From assembly GCA_009602725.1 (NCBI GenBank), contig WELB01000002.1, positions 305,519 through 327,922 on the forward strand: 22,404 nucleotides of DNA, in the 5' to 3' direction. The stretch is from Spirogloea muscicola. Its lineage: Eukaryota; Streptophyta; Zygnematophyceae; Spirogloeales; Spirogloeaceae. The notes beneath the pieces were generated by a model. That model did not search any database. It saw only the letters and a program-made list of their open reading frames with translations, and was not told the DNA's origin. The position numbers and the translations under genes were made by a program. Every line of letters begins with the position of its first letter. Positions within the stretch are counted from its first letter, which is position 1. Shown piece after piece: positions 19,857 to 22,404 of the stretch.

Positions 19857-22282
19857 TTACCATAATAGAATATAGAACCAAATAACTGTGCAGGGAAGAT
19901 ACCCTATAATGTGTGATGGGTAAAGTGTTGTGCGCCACAGCCATTGCTGCTCAAGAAAACTCCACAGCATCCTAAGACTGCCTTCGTTGCCCGCGTCAAG
20001 CCAAGTTGCGGCGACTGCAAGGAGCACCGGAGGCGAGCCGACAAGCGATAGTACCACAGCAACAGCCCTGCTCACAGTGCTGGCCTTGACCGCAGCTTGC
20101 CGCAACGGATGGACGGCGAGAGAGGCGGGAGTGAGCGCGAGGGCTGCACCGAGTGCAAGCGCAAAGTTGACGCATGAGAGGCACGCAAGCTCGAGGACAA
20201 GCGCGCCGAGCATGAGCGCCTTGAGGTCAACCCATGCTGCGTCAGGCTGCAGCCTGGCGGCGGATCGATCTGACCGGCGCAGCAGCAGCCAAAGGAGGCC
20301 GAGCGTGAGCGCGAGGCCGGCAGCGGTGGTGACCAGCCAGAGAGAGATGGCCACTGAGACCGTGTCGAGTGCTAGCGCAGCAGCGACGGCCGTTGCAAGC
20401 GACGGGAGCAGTGGCGGAAGGGCTGCCACGCCGAGCGCCCATGCATGAAGTGCTGCGGCGATGACCACGGCCCGTGGCCAAGCGGCGGGGTCGCCGCCGC
20501 CGCTGGGACTCGCCTCTGCCGCTTCCGCAGCCGCCTTGCCGGCAGCGCCGTGCCCTGGCGACGCCGCTGGCGTCTTGCCGTGCACGAGTAGGTGGCCAGC
20601 CTTGAGGGCGAGCGCGGCTAGCGCCAGCGCCAGCGGCACAAGGTACGTGGTAATGGGCAGGAACTTGTCGTCGCCGGCGAGCACGTAGAAGAAGTGGGAG
20701 TGGTGCAGTCGCTCGAGGAGGTTGTTGTAGCACCGCAAGCTCGCCTCCAGCACCCTGAGTGAGCACAACAAAAAGTGAGATGCAAGGTCTAGACAACAAG
20801 TGCTAGTAAGACTTAGGGTCAAGTTCTTGAATATTAGCATCATGTAGAAACAGCACAAAGTAAGGAGCAAATGTGCAGGCTAGTCTGTAAGCAACATGCA
20901 CGACTGGTTGTCCATCAACAGAAGTACCATAACTACTGTCTGTCTACCAGTGTCATTATGTGTTGAGCAATTCTGCAGCTTATCCAATAACATTTTAGGT
21001 GATACTTCAGGGGTACAACATCACCCGTCACTACCACAACATGCGTGGCCAGGATAGTCATACCCAATGAGTGTCTTGATCCTGAAGTCCTGGATCTAGA
21101 GCATACGTGCACCTGCCAAGCTTTTGAACTGAGCGGAGTAGGTCGCGATCGCCACCATCCAGGCCGCGGGCGCGAGAGCCGGCGCGGCTGGTGAGCGGAA
21201 GCAGCGGCGACGGCGTCGCACTCACCGCCCGTACTGTCACTGCATCGATCTGGTAGTCACGGAATGCACCATGTGCGCCCGTCGGAATGCCTGCCACCTG
21301 TGCCGGCGCCGTCTCATCAAGTCATGGAGTAGGATTCAGGCACTAGATTTCTCACATGAGAAATTACAGAAGTATTATTGCAGAATTCATTGGATCAGGC
21401 TAACAATAAGGTGGCGATGTTTGCCTGGTCGGAAAGAAACCTGGCCATGACAGCCGCGCGACGGGCATATGCCGTCGCGGACATGACGGCGCCGCGGTGG
21501 CTGGCTGGGAGGAGGGGCTGCACCACGCCGGCAACAGCCTCCAGCATGCCTCCCAGAAGCCTCACTGGCGCCCATTTCTGCACCATGAAAATCAGGGCTA
21601 CATTTGCTGACGAAGAGGTCTGCAATTCAGCTGAGCTAGAACAATTATCGCAGGGTTATGATCAACAGCGGAGTCAGCTCCAGCACTCACTTTGAGAGGC
21701 TAAAACCTGAACCTAAACCTAAACCGTTAGGGTTTAAAATCTTAAACCCTAAGCCCCTTGCATGCCCCCCTAAAGCCTCACGGGTGCCCAATTCTGCAAC
21801 ATGTCAGGGCTGCATTTGCTGCTGATAAGGTGCTTTGATAGTACCAAGCTAAAACATAATGTCCAGAATTACAATCAACAGCTGAGTCAGCTCCAGCACT
21901 AATTTGGAGGCTCGGGCCTAAACCCTAACCCTTAAGCACTAAGGCCCTAACCCGAATCCCAAACCCCTAAATTAGTACAAACGATATATCCAGGGTTACG
22001 ATCATGAGTGGAGTCAGCTCTAGCACTGAGTTTGAGAGGCCCAGCCCAAATCCTAACCTTAAACCCTAATCGAATACCATTAGACCCAAAACCATGAACC
22101 CTGGGGCCATGCTGAAGTGGCAAGCAACCTCGAGGCCGGCGGCGGCGGGGGCGCGGACGGCGAGGCCCTCGCGCCACGTCGCGAGGCTGTGCACAACCGT
22201 GATGGCGTCGAGGTTGGGCGTCGCGCCGTCGCGGCCCTGCACCCGCAGCTCGAGCGCGAGGCCGCCGCCGCCCTCCGCTGCG
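19857..22282 (-). CDS. GAA1: GPI transamidase subunit GAA1/GPAA1, C-terminal part (5' partial)
   Basis: Exons on the minus strand: <22282-22129, 21577-21425, 21297-21113, 20754-19857, ending in TAA. The four segments read in phase for about 463 residues. Family landmarks in order: GRDGATPNLDAI; VAGIPTGAHGAFRDYQIDAV, matching the GxPTGxHGAFRDYQ signature of plant GAA1; RVLEASLRCYNNLLERLHHS then HFFYVLAGDDKFLPI; and a long hydrophobic tail with about six membrane segments ending LPCTVIWFYILLW. GAA1 is a polytopic ER-membrane subunit of the complex that cleaves the C-terminal signal of proproteins and attaches the GPI anchor. The N-terminal lumenal half is beyond the contig end, where coding sequence runs straight into poly(A). 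The intron between 21425 and 21297 appears to use a GC donor. Confidence 0.9.
21640..22100. repeat. Tandem repeats with degenerate telomere-like blocks in a GAA1 intron
   Basis: The marker GAGTCAGCTC(C/T)AGCACT recurs at 21671, 21884 and 22011. Each is followed by a block of CCTAAACCCTAA-type text (about 21700-21755, 21914-21965, 22045-22090). This is the Arabidopsis-type telomere unit CCCTAAA, heavily degenerated. A TTAGGGTTT on the other orientation also occurs near 21728. The first two units are about 213 bp apart, the last two 127 bp. Confidence 0.8.

Positions 22283-22404
<122 letters not shown>

Noticed and set aside
19930-20448. Plus-strand Ser/Ala/Thr-rich frame opposite the last GAA1 exon
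   Set aside because: It is an antisense shadow of a well-matched transmembrane exon.
21700-22100. A true chromosome end (telomere) at the right of the contig
   Set aside because: The CCCTAAA-like blocks are degenerate, mixed in orientation and enclosed by GAA1 exons on both sides, so they are interstitial.

Overview
The window looks like nuclear DNA from a green alga (Chlorophyta). The exons are GC-rich and split by short GT-AG introns. Low-complexity proteins, plant-type telomere-like CCCTAAA repeats and plant-like versions of SDR, lipase and GPI-transamidase proteins fit this. I cannot name the genus. Two single N bases in GC-rich repeats and a terminal run of 122 A suggest a draft short-read contig.

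Layout, left to right. (1) Positions 1-8983 hold a tandem array of three short-chain dehydrogenase/reductase (SDR) genes on the plus strand. All share the same six-exon plan, and exons 3-6 have identical lengths and intron phases. Copies 1 and 2 also share about 1.3 kb of 3' flank, so they arose by a recent segmental duplication. Copy 3 is older. Copy 1 is cut by the window edge, copy 2 has lost the start of exon 2, and copy 3 has no visible in-frame start codon. The spacers are packed with inverted-repeat arms of a MITE-like family. (2) Positions 8984-10483 hold no gene that I can see. (3) Positions 10484-12621, minus strand, encode a secreted protein in five exons: a signal peptide, a divergent CHRD-like domain, a Pro-rich linker and a silk-like Gly/Ala/Thr tail with five short hydrophobic helices. 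(4) Positions 12622-15556 hold the shared upstream region of this gene and the next. It carries an uninterrupted 458-bp (CT)n tract, a second CT tract and more MITE-like arms. (5) Positions 15557-19350, plus strand, encode an acid-lipase-family alpha/beta hydrolase in about ten exons. Its catalytic serine codon reads Asn, although the Asp and His of the triad are present. (6) Positions 19857-22282, minus strand, hold the C-terminal part of GAA1 (GPAA1), a subunit of the GPI transamidase. One intron carries tandem repeats with telomere-like blocks and a decayed copy of part of an exon. The contig then ends in poly(A).

The genes do not form an operon or an obvious pathway. The SDRs are probably soluble NADP(H) reductases. 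The CHRD-like protein and the lipase both have signal peptides and many N-glycosylation sequons, so both probably use the secretory route. GAA1 acts in the ER membrane. All gene models were built by hand from reading frame, GT-AG sites and phase consistency, without transcript data.
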